64,000 nucleotides of DNA from Mesorhizobium kowhaii (lineage in GTDB: Bacteria > Pseudomonadota > Alphaproteobacteria > Rhizobiales > Rhizobiaceae): contig NZ_MZXV01000051.1 of assembly GCF_003253745.1 (NCBI RefSeq), forward strand, positions 1 through 64,000, written 5' to 3'. Position 1 is the stretch's first letter. Every line of letters starts with the position of its first letter. The notes under the pieces are model-generated. The model ran no database searches, was not told the origin of the DNA, and saw only the letters and a list, made by a program, of their open reading frames with translations. This document shows positions 56,232 to 64,000 of the stretch, piece after piece. A program made the translations under genes and the position numbers.

Positions 56232-56693
56232 TCAAGCTGATGGTTTCCGATATGTGTTTTCCGCATCGAACAGCGGCTTGCTGCCGTCATCGGCAAGCGT
56301 CCCCTTGCCGTCGACCAGGCCCACCGTCCGATAAAAGCATGAACGTCGGCCCGTGTGACAGGTTGCGTCGTGGCCCAACACTTTGACGCGCAGCCACAAT
56401 GCATCCTGATCGCAATCGGTGCGCATCTCGACGACATGCTGGAAATTGCCCGAGGTTTCGCCCTTTTTCCACAGCGCGTTGCGCGAGCGCGACCAGTAGT
56501 GGGCGATGCCTGTCTCCAGCGTCAGCGCCAGCGCTTGCGCATTCATGTGCGCAACCATCAGCAGCATGCCATCTTCGGCATCGGTGACGACGACCGTGAC
56601 GAGGCCGGCCACGTCGAAGCGCGGTGAAAACACCGCGCCTTCCTCGAGCGCTTTCTTGTCTGACGGAGCTTTGGGAAATTCCAGTGCCGACAT
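56232..56693 (-). CDS. hisI: phosphoribosyl-AMP cyclohydrolase
   Basis: A 153-residue HisI, which opens the purine ring of PR-AMP in histidine synthesis. Zinc and magnesium ligands are in RTDCDQDALWLRV and DATCHTGRRSCFYR, and SRNALWKKGETSGN is the substrate loop. The length is normal for the stand-alone enzyme. ATG 56693 is preferred, because earlier in-frame starts lie in repeat R4. It follows folE on the same strand. Confidence 0.95.
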   Translation of the reverse strand: MSALEFPKAPSDKKALEEGAVFSPRFDVAGLVTVVVTDAEDGMLLMVAHMNAQALALTLETGIAHYWSRSRNALWKKGETSGNFQHVVEMRTDCDQDALWLRVKVLGHDATCHTGRRSCFYRTVGLVDGKGTLADDGSKPLFDAENTYRKPSA

Positions 56694-56717
56694 CGCCGGT
56701 CTATTTTCCTGTTTGAC

Positions 56718-56762
56718 CATGATCTTATCCGAAAACCGGTCTCCACTTTTCGGGATCATGGT
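56718..56762. repeat. palindromic intergenic repeat R4
   Basis: CCATGATC and GATCATGG bracket CCGAAAACCGG and CACTTTTCGG, an imperfect 45-base palindrome between folE and hisI. The sequence is one of the very common rhizobial intergenic palindromes and is a different type from R1-R3. Confidence 0.8.
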
Positions 56763-56783
56763 CTGGCGATGTCGGTGACGGGC

Positions 56784-57419
56784 TTACGCCCCGCCGCCGC
56801 GCACCATGGTGACGAAACGAACCTGCTCTTCGGGCGTGTCCTTGAAGACGCCGGTGAAGGTCGAGGTGAGGGTGGTTGAGCCCTGCTTGCGGATGCCGCG
56901 CATGGCCATGCACATGTGCTCGGCCTCGATCATGACGGCGACGCCGCGCGGATTGAGCACATCCTGGATGACGCCCGCGATCTGCGCCGTCAGCGCCTCC
57001 TGGGTCTGCAGGCGGTGGGCAAAGATATCGACTACGCGCGCGATCTTGGACAGGCCGACGACCTTACCGTCCGGCAGGTAGCCGACATGCGCCTTGCCGA
57101 TGATCGGCACCATATGGTGTTCGCAATGCGAGTGGAACTGGATGTCCTTGACGATGACCAGGTCGTCATAGCCGGCGACCTCCTCGAAGGTGCGGCCCAG
57201 CTCTTCGGCCGGGCACATGTCATAGCCGCCGAACATTTCGCGAAAGGCCTTGGCCACCCGCATCGGCGTGTCGACCAGCCCTTCGCGGTCCGGATTGTCG
57301 CCGGTCCAGCGCAAAAGCGTGCGCACGGCGGCCTCGACTTCGGCTTCGCTCGGCCGGTCGGTAACCGGCTTCTCCATATAGGCTGACTGGGGCATGAGTT
57401 TCTTGATGACGGCATCCAT
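56784..57419 (-). CDS. folE: GTP cyclohydrolase I
   Basis: A 211-residue FolE, which converts GTP to dihydroneopterin triphosphate, the first step of folate synthesis. Zinc ligands are in FHSHCEHHMVPI and EAEHMCMAMRG; GLSKIARVVDIFAHRLQTQE is the family signature. The length is typical of the bacterial enzyme. GGGAGACG precedes ATG 57419. It is divergent from the IscU-like gene. Confidence 0.95.
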   Translation of the reverse strand: MDAVIKKLMPQSAYMEKPVTDRPSEAEVEAAVRTLLRWTGDNPDREGLVDTPMRVAKAFREMFGGYDMCPAEELGRTFEEVAGYDDLVIVKDIQFHSHCEHHMVPIIGKAHVGYLPDGKVVGLSKIARVVDIFAHRLQTQEALTAQIAGVIQDVLNPRGVAVMIEAEHMCMAMRGIRKQGSTTLTSTFTGVFKDTPEEQVRFVTMVRGGGA

Positions 57420-57659
57420 AAAAGGCGTCTCCCGTAGTTCCTCTCGACGGAGGAACGAGTTGAACGGACCACGACCTTTCGGTGTCGGAAACTCGCCTCG
57501 TTTCCAGCCCCGCAAGTGGCGTGAACTTCCCGGCAAGGACACTGGCTTTCGTTGTCTTGTCGATACCGGACTGCCAGCATTATATATGGTCATGACGAGC
57601 GAAAGGAAGACACGACAGCGGCAATCGCTGTTCGCTTGGCGGCGACAGATTGGAAAATA

Positions 57660-58106
57660 ATGATCAACGACGTCTACAATGCGAAAATTCTCGGTTTTGC
57701 CGGAAACATCGCCCGCATCGGCCACCTCGACCATCCTGACGCGACCGCAAAGGCGCATTCCAAGCTGTGCGGCTCGACCGTCACCGTCGACCTCAAGATG
57801 GAGGACGGCGTGGTCACCGACTTCGCCCATGACGTGAAGGCCTGTGCGCTCGGCCAGGCGTCATCCTCGATCATGGCGCAGCATGTCGTCGGCGCGAGTG
57901 CCGCGGAATTGCGCGCGGTACGCGAGACCATGCTGAAGATGCTGAAGGAAAATGGCGCCCCGCCCGACGGCCGCTTCGCGGACCTGAAATATCTGGAACC
58001 GGTGCGCGACTACAAGGCGCGCCATGCCTCGACCATGCTGACTTTCGACGCCGTGGTCGACGCGATCGGTCAGATCGAGAAGAAGCGCGCCGAACAAGCG
58101 GCCTGA
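57660..58106 (+). CDS. IscU/NifU-like iron-sulfur scaffold protein
   Basis: A 148-residue protein of the IscU/NifU N-terminal family. Two of the three cysteines of the scaffold are visible, in HSKLCGSTVTV and VKACALGQASSS. The third position is not obvious in the later part, which continues YLEPVRDYKARHASTMLTFD. It presumably helps to assemble or store iron-sulfur clusters. ATG 57660 starts the protein; the ribosome binding site is weak (GGAAA). Confidence 0.8.
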   Translation: MINDVYNAKILGFAGNIARIGHLDHPDATAKAHSKLCGSTVTVDLKMEDGVVTDFAHDVKACALGQASSSIMAQHVVGASAAELRAVRETMLKMLKENGAPPDGRFADLKYLEPVRDYKARHASTMLTFDAVVDAIGQIEKKRAEQAA

Positions 58107-58143
58107 AGGCAAAGTAGCGAGAGTGCCGCCTAGAAAGCCCGCC

Positions 58144-59061
58144 TTAAGCCTGCGCTTCCAGCGCCCGTCTGCTTTCGGCAAATTCGCTTCTTAGCCAGTC
58201 GGCGAAGGCCGCGGCTGGCTCCGAGAGATCGCGCAAGCTCCTGGCCACCAGCCAGTAGGCGCCGGATGCGACGTCGATGTCGAATGGCTTGATCAGCGCG
58301 CCGGATGCGATTTCCTCACCGATCTGCAAGAGATCGCCCAGCGCCACGCCGTGCCCGAGCAGGGCAGCCTGCCTTGAGAGCGACGTATCCGCCAGGATAG
58401 GGCCGCGCGCGGGCACAGCATCGGCGGGAACGCCAGCCGCTTCGAACCAGCGCGCCCAACCCTGGCGGTTCTCCTCGTGCAAAAGCGTGTAGCGGCCAAG
58501 GTCAATCGGCTTCTCGAGGGCAGGGCCAGAGGCGAGCAATGCCGGCGACAGCACCGGTGAATCGGCTGTCGAGGCAAGTCGCTCGGCTTCGCTTCGTGGC
58601 CACGAAGTGGCATGCGCGCTGAAGCGCAAGGCCAGTTCGGGCTGATCGCTGCGGAACTCGATGGGCCTTATATCCACTTCGAGAGAAACGTCGATATCGG
58701 GCCGCAATTCGCGAAACCGATTGAGCCGGGGTACCAACCACATCGATGCAAGTGATGGCTCGACACTGACGCGAACCACGGACGGCGCCGGCGTTGCCAC
58801 CAGTTCCCCAAGCAAGGTGTCGATGGCGTCGAAACTCTTGACGAGCTGGTCCAGCAGACGCCGGCCGGTGTCGGTCAGCTCGACGCGGCGATGGTGACGT
58901 TCGAACAAGGGCCGGCGCAGGAAGATTTCGAGCTCACGGATCTGCCGGCTGATCGCTGCCTGCGAGACGAAAAGCTCCTCGGCGGCCTTGCTGAAGCTCA
59001 GATGCCGGCCCGCCGCCTCGAAGCTCCTCAATGCCGTCAGCGGCAGGCGTCCGCGCTTCAT
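58144..59061 (-). CDS. LysR-family regulator (GcvA-like)
   Basis: A 305-residue LysR protein. The helix-turn-helix reads LTALRSFEAAGRHLSFSKAAEEL, SQAAISRQIRELE, and the effector domain ends SLRDLSEPAAAFADWLRSEF, the typical GcvA-type pattern. Its target is not evident: the nearest divergent gene is only a 52-residue frame at 59155. Confidence 0.9.
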   Translation of the reverse strand: MKRGRLPLTALRSFEAAGRHLSFSKAAEELFVSQAAISRQIRELEIFLRRPLFERHHRRVELTDTGRRLLDQLVKSFDAIDTLLGELVATPAPSVVRVSVEPSLASMWLVPRLNRFRELRPDIDVSLEVDIRPIEFRSDQPELALRFSAHATSWPRSEAERLASTADSPVLSPALLASGPALEKPIDLGRYTLLHEENRQGWARWFEAAGVPADAVPARGPILADTSLSRQAALLGHGVALGDLLQIGEEIASGALIKPFDIDVASGAYWLVARSLRDLSEPAAAFADWLRSEFAESRRALEAQA

Positions 59062-59154
59062 TTCGCATAACCCAGGATTATCCGAAGTGGAAATTATACT
59101 CGTTTGAAGGCGAAGGCCAGCGGCGGTCTAATCCATGTCAAAGGAGACACGGCC

Positions 59155-59313
59155 ATGATCCAGATCCTGAACATCTTTGGCGATGTCATGCGGATCGTAA
59201 CGTTTCAATGGCATGACGACAGAGGGCATGCAAGGCGCCGCGAAGGGCCGGTCAGTCCTGGCCGCTGGGCACCTTCGGTTGACAGGCAGCCGTTTCGCCG
59301 CTCCCGTCCGTGA
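59155..59313 (+). CDS. possible 52-residue small protein
   Basis: AAAGGAGA stands at a good distance before ATG 59155. The product begins IQILNIFGDVMRIVTFQW and ends in a basic, Arg-rich segment. It is divergent from the LysR gene and could be a regulated peptide. Composition of the second half is unremarkable, so it remains doubtful. Confidence 0.35.
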   Translation: MIQILNIFGDVMRIVTFQWHDDRGHARRREGPVSPGRWAPSVDRQPFRRSRP

Positions 59314-59395
59314 CGACAGGGAGGGTAAGTGTGGGGATTGCGTTCTCAGGGAGAAGCTCACATCTATCGCTTTGGAACGCGATACGGAGAAAACG

Positions 59396-59764
59396 GTGGG
59401 CCACCAGCATGGGCGTATTGCCGGACCGCCAAAGCGCGGCCGCAACTGGCCGGGCCCGTGGCGCAAGACGCCGGGTCGGGTCCTGGGTACTTCGTTCGTC
59501 AGGCTCTATCAGCTGACGCTGTCGGGCTTTGTCGGCAATTCCTGCCGGCACCTGCCGACCTGTTCCGAATATGCGCATGAGGCGATCGCCCGTCATGGCC
59601 TGTGGGCCGGCGGGTGGATGGGATTTTTCCGGGTGCTGCGCTGCGGGCCGTTCGGCACGCATGGCATTGACCGCGTGCCGGAGGTGCTGGCGGATCGTTA
59701 TGTCTGGTTCGCGCCGTGGCGGTACTGGCGGATCGGCGGCAAGCGCGGCGAAGCGCAAAGCTGA
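59396..59764 (+). CDS. yidD: membrane protein insertion efficiency factor YidD
   Basis: A 122-residue YidD. The family core is unmistakable: LYQLTLSGFVGNSCRHLPTCSEYAHEAI, followed by GWMGFFRVLRCGPFGTHGIDRVPE, with the three cysteines. YidD is a small amphipathic factor associated with the YidC insertase. GTG 59396 is chosen because GGAG lies six bases upstream. Basic residues dominate its first 30 positions. Confidence 0.85.
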   Translation: MGHQHGRIAGPPKRGRNWPGPWRKTPGRVLGTSFVRLYQLTLSGFVGNSCRHLPTCSEYAHEAIARHGLWAGGWMGFFRVLRCGPFGTHGIDRVPEVLADRYVWFAPWRYWRIGGKRGEAQS

Positions 59765-59897
59765 TCGGCCTGCCAAGCTTGTCGTTTACGATCTGGTAGG
59801 GTTAACGCCAGCCTGCACAAAGACTACGCATTTGAGACAAAATCGAGACAAGAGACCTCGCTAAGCCGCTCGCGAACTCCTCTGGAGCGAGCATCAA

Positions 59898-60131
59898 ATG
59901 CGTAATTTCGACCGTCTTCCCTTCATCTTTGCCGGGATCCTGTTCCTGCTCGCCTGGCTGCTGGGATTTCCGCTGCGCGCGCAATCAGCGCCGCTTGGGG
60001 ATGTGCAGGGCACGCTGATCCTCGACGCCGCGAGCTACAAGACGCTTTACCAGGATGGAGTGTGCGACCAGAGGTTCAGCCCGGCTTCGACGTTCAAGGT
60101 GCCGCTGTCGCCGATCGGCGCGCACGGATGA
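59898..60131 (+). pseudogene. class D beta-lactamase, 5' fragment only
   Basis: The frame encodes a signal or membrane segment (LPFIFAGILFLLAWLLGFPL) followed by LILDAASYKTLYQDGVCDQRF and SPASTFKVPLS. The serine of S-T-F-K (Ser64) is the class D active-site serine, and the flanks match OXA enzymes. After PLS the sequence ends within eight residues, and the remaining two thirds of the enzyme (S-x-V, K-T-G motifs) are missing. The 3' part has been replaced by a methyltransferase gene on the other strand. Confidence 0.75.
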
Positions 60132-60942
60132 GGTGGCCACCGGCGTTGGTCGTCTCTCCCTTCGGTGTCCCGGAAAGGCGGGCGGCGATATCGCCGCTCT
60201 CAAGATCTTCGATCTCATCGAATCCGAGGTCGCGGAGCGATTTCGCCAGTTCGCCAGGGATGAAGAAGCTGATCCATGGCTCGCCGACTGCTGCGACGCG
60301 CGCCGCGTGGAAAGCCAAAGCGGCTTGTCCCGCCGCGTCGCGATTCTCAGACGGTTCGCTGTAGTCGAATACGACTTCCGAACCGAGGGTGCCGGAGATG
60401 TAGGAGAGTGTGGTGAAGATCGCGTCTTTCGTCAGGTAAGGCACGACCCCCAGCCACATGAAGAAGCTCGGCTCGGTCGATTTCAAACCGGCCGATGCCA
60501 GTTCCTCGGGCAGACGCTGCCGCTCGAAATTGACCGGCACGAATGTGGTGGCCGGCGGTTCGGCAAGACCGGCATCGGCGATAGATTTGCGTTTCCAGGC
60601 TTGGGTTGCCGGGTGATCGACTTCGAACACTGCGAGGCCTGGGTATGGATTGCGCAGCGAAAACGTGTCGAGGCCGGCGCCAAGCACGACGAGCTGGCGG
60701 ACGCCACGACGCACCGCTGCTGCCAGCCAATCCTCGGCAAAGCGGGCGCGCGCCGCCACGAACAGGCGCATACGCCGGCTGCGGGTGTCCTCTTGCGCAA
60801 GCTGTTGCTCGGCGGGAGTACTTTCACCCAGAATCGCGATCGCGTAAGGGTCACGAAACAGCGCCGCCTCAGGTGAAATCTGATGGAGAGCTCTCAGGCG
60901 CGCGACGCCCAGGGCGGTTTTGCTTGGGGATGCGTCTTCCAT
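60094..60942 (-). CDS. class I SAM methyltransferase of the TIGR00027/LCMT-like group
   Basis: A 282-residue protein. The pattern SKTALGVARLRALHQISPEA at the start, QLVVLGAGLDTFSLR (SAM-binding motif) and FEVDHPATQAWKR are characteristic of putative methyltransferases of the TIGR00027 family, related to leucine carboxyl methyltransferases. ATG 60942 fits the usual family start; the frame is open further up. The last codons read into the antisense of the beta-lactamase fragment, so the C-terminus may be slightly altered. Confidence 0.8.
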   Translation of the reverse strand: MEDASPSKTALGVARLRALHQISPEAALFRDPYAIAILGESTPAEQQLAQEDTRSRRMRLFVAARARFAEDWLAAAVRRGVRQLVVLGAGLDTFSLRNPYPGLAVFEVDHPATQAWKRKSIADAGLAEPPATTFVPVNFERQRLPEELASAGLKSTEPSFFMWLGVVPYLTKDAIFTTLSYISGTLGSEVVFDYSEPSENRDAAGQAALAFHAARVAAVGEPWISFFIPGELAKSLRDLGFDEIEDLESGDIAARLSGTPKGETTNAGGHLIRARRSATAAP

Positions 60943-61147
60943 GTCGATGATTCCAAAGCCATGCCGGCGATATTCGCAAGCCTTGACAACGGCCTGCGAC
61001 ATCTCTGCCGACATTTCCTGACGGCCAGGCCAATCAGTGCTCTTTACCTGGCGCGGCGCTGCCTCTAAAACCCGCCCGCTGCCGGACGCATCCGGCTTTA
61101 CCCGACGACCACCCGCGCTCGTTTGCGGGACTGGATAGGAGATACCC

Positions 61148-63124
61148 ATGTTGAATGCCGTTTCCCTGACATTTCCCGATGGCTCCGTCCGCGACTATGA
61201 TGCGGCGATGACCGGTGCCGGCCTGGCCGAATCGATCTCGAAGTCGCTGGCCAAGAAGGCGGTCGCCTACAGCATCGACGGCGTCGTGCGCGACCTCGGT
61301 GATCCACTCGGCAAGTCCGGCAAGGTCGAGATCGTCACCCGCGAAGACCCGCGCGCCCTGGAACTCATCCGTCACGATGCCGCACACGTGCTGGCGGAAG
61401 CCGTGCAGGAACTGTGGCCGGGAACGCAGGTGACCATCGGGCCGGTGATCGAGAACGGCTTCTATTATGATTTCGCCCGCAACGAGCCGTTCACGCCTGA
61501 CGATTTCCCGGTGATCGAGAAGAAGATGCGCGAGATCATCGCGCGCAACAAGCCGTTCACCAAGGAAGTCTGGTCGCGCGACAAGGCGAAAAAAGTGTTT
61601 GCCGACAAGGGCGAGCGCTACAAGCTGGAACTGATCGACGCCATTCCCGAGGATCAGGACCTCAAGATCTATGCGCAGGGCGACTGGTTCGACCTCTGCC
61701 GTGGCCCGCACATGGCCTCGACCGGGCAGATCGGCAATGCCTTCAAGCTGATGAAGGTGGCCGGCGCCTATTGGCGCGGCGACAGCAACAACCCGATGCT
61801 GACGCGCATCTATGGCACCGCCTGGGCCGACCAGGCGCAGCTTGAAGCCTACCAGACGATGCTGGAGGAGGCGGAGAAGCGCGACCACCGGAAACTCGGC
61901 CGCGAGATGGACCTGTTCCATTTCCAGGAAGAAGGACCGGGCGTCGTCTTCTGGCACGCCAAGGGCTGGAAGATGTTCCAGAACCTGGTCAACTACATGC
62001 GCCGCCGGCTCGACGAGCAGGGCTATCAGGAGGTCAACGCGCCACAGGTGCTCGACAAGAGCTTGTGGGAGACCTCAGGCCATTGGGGTTGGTACCGCGA
62101 CGCCATGTTCAAGGTGACGGTCGCCGGCGACGATACCGACGATGATCGTGTGTTTGCGCTGAAGCCGATGAACTGTCCGGGCCATGTGCAGATTTTCAAG
62201 CATGGGTTGAAGTCTTATCGCGATCTTCCCGTAAAGCTTGCGGAATTCGGCAATGTGCATCGCTACGAACCATCGGGCGCGCTGCATGGGCTGATGCGCG
62301 TGCGCGGCTTCACGCAGGATGATGCGCATATCTTCTGCACCGAGGAGCAGCTGGCGTCGGAGTGCCTGCGCATCAACGATTTGATCCTGTCGACCTATGC
62401 CGATTTCGGCTTCGACGAGATCAGCGTCAAGCTATCGACGCGGCCGGACAAGCGCGTCGGCACCGACGAGGCGTGGGACCATGCCGAGGCGATCATGGGC
62501 AGCGTGCTGGAGACGATCAGGACGCGGTCCGGCAATCGCATCAAAACCTCGATCAATCCGGGCGAGGGCGCCTTCTACGGGCCGAAATTCGAGTATGTGC
62601 TGAAGGATGCCATCGGCCGCGAGTGGCAGTGCGGCACGACGCAGGTCGACTTTAACCTGCCGGAGCGGTTTGGCGCCTTCTACATCGGGTCGGATTCCGA
62701 GAAGAAGCAGCCTGTCATGGTGCACCGTGCCATCTGCGGTTCGATGGAGCGTTTTCTCGGCATCCTGATCGAGAACTATTCCGGTCATTTCCCGCTGTGG
62801 TTCGCGCCGCTGCAGGTGGTGGTGGCGACGATCACGTCGGACGCCGACGCGTATGCGACCGAGGTGGTGGCAAAACTCAAGGCCGCCGGACTGTTGGCGG
62901 AAGCGGATCTGCGCAACGAGAAGATCAATTACAAGGTCCGCGAGCACTCGCTGGCCAAGGTTCCGGTCATCCTCGTCTGCGGCAAGCGCGAGGCGGAAGA
63001 GCAGACGGTCAACATGCGCCGGCTGGGCTCGCGCGACCAGGAATCGCTCGACCTTGCCCAGGCGATCGCGCAATTGACCGAAGAAGCGGTCACGCCCGAC
63101 CGCAGGCGCAAACGCGCTGCCTGA
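61148..63124 (+). CDS. thrS: threonyl-tRNA synthetase
   Basis: A 658-residue ThrRS. The TGS domain begins at residue 1 (AVSLTFPDGSVRDYDAAMTG), the editing domain contains HDAAHVLAEAV and RGPHMASTG, the class II catalytic core contains MNCPGHVQIFKHGLKSYRDLP and MRVRGFTQDDAHIFC, and motif 3 is in HRAICGSMERFLGILIE. The anticodon domain ends the protein. AGGAG stands six bases before the ATG. A terminator follows. Confidence 0.98.
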   Translation: MLNAVSLTFPDGSVRDYDAAMTGAGLAESISKSLAKKAVAYSIDGVVRDLGDPLGKSGKVEIVTREDPRALELIRHDAAHVLAEAVQELWPGTQVTIGPVIENGFYYDFARNEPFTPDDFPVIEKKMREIIARNKPFTKEVWSRDKAKKVFADKGERYKLELIDAIPEDQDLKIYAQGDWFDLCRGPHMASTGQIGNAFKLMKVAGAYWRGDSNNPMLTRIYGTAWADQAQLEAYQTMLEEAEKRDHRKLGREMDLFHFQEEGPGVVFWHAKGWKMFQNLVNYMRRRLDEQGYQEVNAPQVLDKSLWETSGHWGWYRDAMFKVTVAGDDTDDDRVFALKPMNCPGHVQIFKHGLKSYRDLPVKLAEFGNVHRYEPSGALHGLMRVRGFTQDDAHIFCTEEQLASECLRINDLILSTYADFGFDEISVKLSTRPDKRVGTDEAWDHAEAIMGSVLETIRTRSGNRIKTSINPGEGAFYGPKFEYVLKDAIGREWQCGTTQVDFNLPERFGAFYIGSDSEKKQPVMVHRAICGSMERFLGILIENYSGHFPLWFAPLQVVVATITSDADAYATEVVAKLKAAGLLAEADLRNEKINYKVREHSLAKVPVILVCGKREAEEQTVNMRRLGSRDQESLDLAQAIAQLTEEAVTPDRRRKRAA

Positions 63125-63143
63125 TCTGCATGGTCCCGACGAC

Positions 63144-63173
63144 ATGGCGGTGGAGCGATCCACCGCCATTTTC
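63144..63173 (+). terminator. rho-independent terminator of thrS
   Basis: ATGGCGGTGGA and TCCACCGCCAT pair perfectly around GCGA, followed by TTTT. It lies 20 bases after the thrS stop. Confidence 0.85.
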
Positions 63174-63207
63174 ATATCCCTGTCACGCCAACCTTGTAAC
63201 GAGCCTC

Positions 63208-64000
63208 ATGCTCAAGCTGAAATTGCGCGAACGGTCCTTTCCCGAGCTTTCCTATGCCAATCCGCGCCAGCCGGCGCTGACGCGCTGGTTCATTCATTCG
63301 GTCGAAGGCCTGTCGGGCCGCGACCGTTACACCGCGCTTTACGATTTCTGGCGCCGCCAGGTCGTGCCAACCGGCGAGCGTGTGTTCAGCCGCATGCTCG
63401 ACCTGATCGACGTCCGAGTGCGGACAGCGGATCAATGGCCGCCCGCGCAATTGCCGGACACACCGCTGGTGATCGTCGCCAACCATCCGTTCGGCATCGG
63501 CGACGGCATTGCCGTGCTTTCATTGGTAGAGCAGCTTGGGCGGCCGTTCCGGGTGATGATCCACAAGGATCTGCTCAAGATCCGCGAGATGGAGCCTTAT
63601 TCGCTGCCGATCGACTTTTCCGAGACCAAGGACGCGCTGAAGAATAATATGGCCGTGCGCCACGAGGCGGTGCGGCTGCTGAAAGAGGGCGTCACCATCG
63701 TGGTGTTTCCGGCCGGCGGCGTCGCCACCGCGCCGAAGGGCTTTGGCTTGGCGCGCGACCTGCCGTGGAAGATGTTTCCGGCTCGTCTCGTCCAGGACGC
63801 CAAGGCGTCTGTCATTCCTATGCATTTTTCCGGACAAAACGGCCGGCTGTTCCATCTGGTCAGCGGCCCGATGAACATGGCCGAGAGCGATGGCCGCCTG
63901 GCGAAATTCGTCGGCAAGGCCTCGCTGGCGCTGCGCACGTCGCTGCTCATCCGCGAATTCGCGCGGCTGTCCGGCAAGGCGATCGAGGTGCGCGTTGGCA
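63208..64000 (+). CDS. lysophospholipid acyltransferase-family protein, 3' end cut by the window
   Basis: At least 264 residues. The PlsC-type catalytic motif H-x4-D is in VIVANHPFGIGDGIAVL, followed by a glycerol-phosphate-binding-like region FPAGGVATAPKGFG. It transfers acyl groups to a lysophospholipid or a related acceptor; rhizobial relatives include enzymes of ornithine-lipid synthesis, but the substrate is not shown. ATG 63208 is the first usable start, with only a weak ribosome binding site. The frame is open at base 64000. Confidence 0.8.
   Translation, partial: MLKLKLRERSFPELSYANPRQPALTRWFIHSVEGLSGRDRYTALYDFWRRQVVPTGERVFSRMLDLIDVRVRTADQWPPAQLPDTPLVIVANHPFGIGDGIAVLSLVEQLGRPFRVMIHKDLLKIREMEPYSLPIDFSETKDALKNNMAVRHEAVRLLKEGVTIVVFPAGGVATAPKGFGLARDLPWKMFPARLVQDAKASVIPMHFSGQNGRLFHLVSGPMNMAESDGRLAKFVGKASLALRTSLLIREFARLSGKAIEVRVG

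Overview
The window looks like chromosome of a Mesorhizobium-type alphaproteobacterium (order Hyphomicrobiales). The evidence is core gene order typical of that group (aminotransferase, hom, glpX, recJ; then hisI, folE, an IscU-like gene, yidD, thrS), a DUF768-type protein, a MucR/Ros-type regulator, a class I PHA synthase and several class III nucleotidyl cyclases. Names rest on reading motifs and recalling families; no database search was run.

Layout. 1-7.3 kb: the end of an RTX-type secreted protein, two SAM methyltransferases and a large methyltransferase/coiled-coil/glycosyltransferase fusion with five near-identical 87-bp repeats; this suggests surface-polysaccharide work. 7.4-31.8 kb: a heavily rearranged accessory region. 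It opens with the 3' half of a tRNA-Arg gene and a scrap resembling an integrase start, then holds recombinase remnants, a molybdenum oxidoreductase and a methyltransferase lying between two copies of a recombinase-linked gene, two multidomain nucleotidyl cyclases, a tyrosine integrase, a resolvase, a 242-bp IS3-derived miniature element, an EamA/HAD operon with a LysR regulator, an IS110 remnant, a three-gene nuclease operon, an overlapping gene pair ending in a PIN nuclease, cytochrome b561, a broken istB and a hydrolase-cyclase fusion.

31.9-41.4 kb: a phage-like or genus-specific accessory stretch. It has a lysis cassette (GH108 endolysin, two overlapping small genes resembling a spanin pair, and a coiled-coil membrane protein), a secreted glycine-rich repeat protein followed by two strong terminators, several microproteins, a cytochrome c, a MucR-type regulator operon and a translationally coupled cluster in which one gene is frameshifted. 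An intact tRNA-Glu (41.46-41.53 kb) marks the edge.

41.5-64 kb: mostly core genome, including an M15-type lipoprotein, phaC, an aminotransferase, hom, glpX, recJ, an AraC/MFS pair, a patatin, hisI, folE, the IscU-like scaffold, LysR, yidD and thrS, ending inside an acyltransferase gene. Palindromic intergenic repeats punctuate this part. Between yidD and thrS there is a truncated class D beta-lactamase and a methyltransferase, probably a later insertion.
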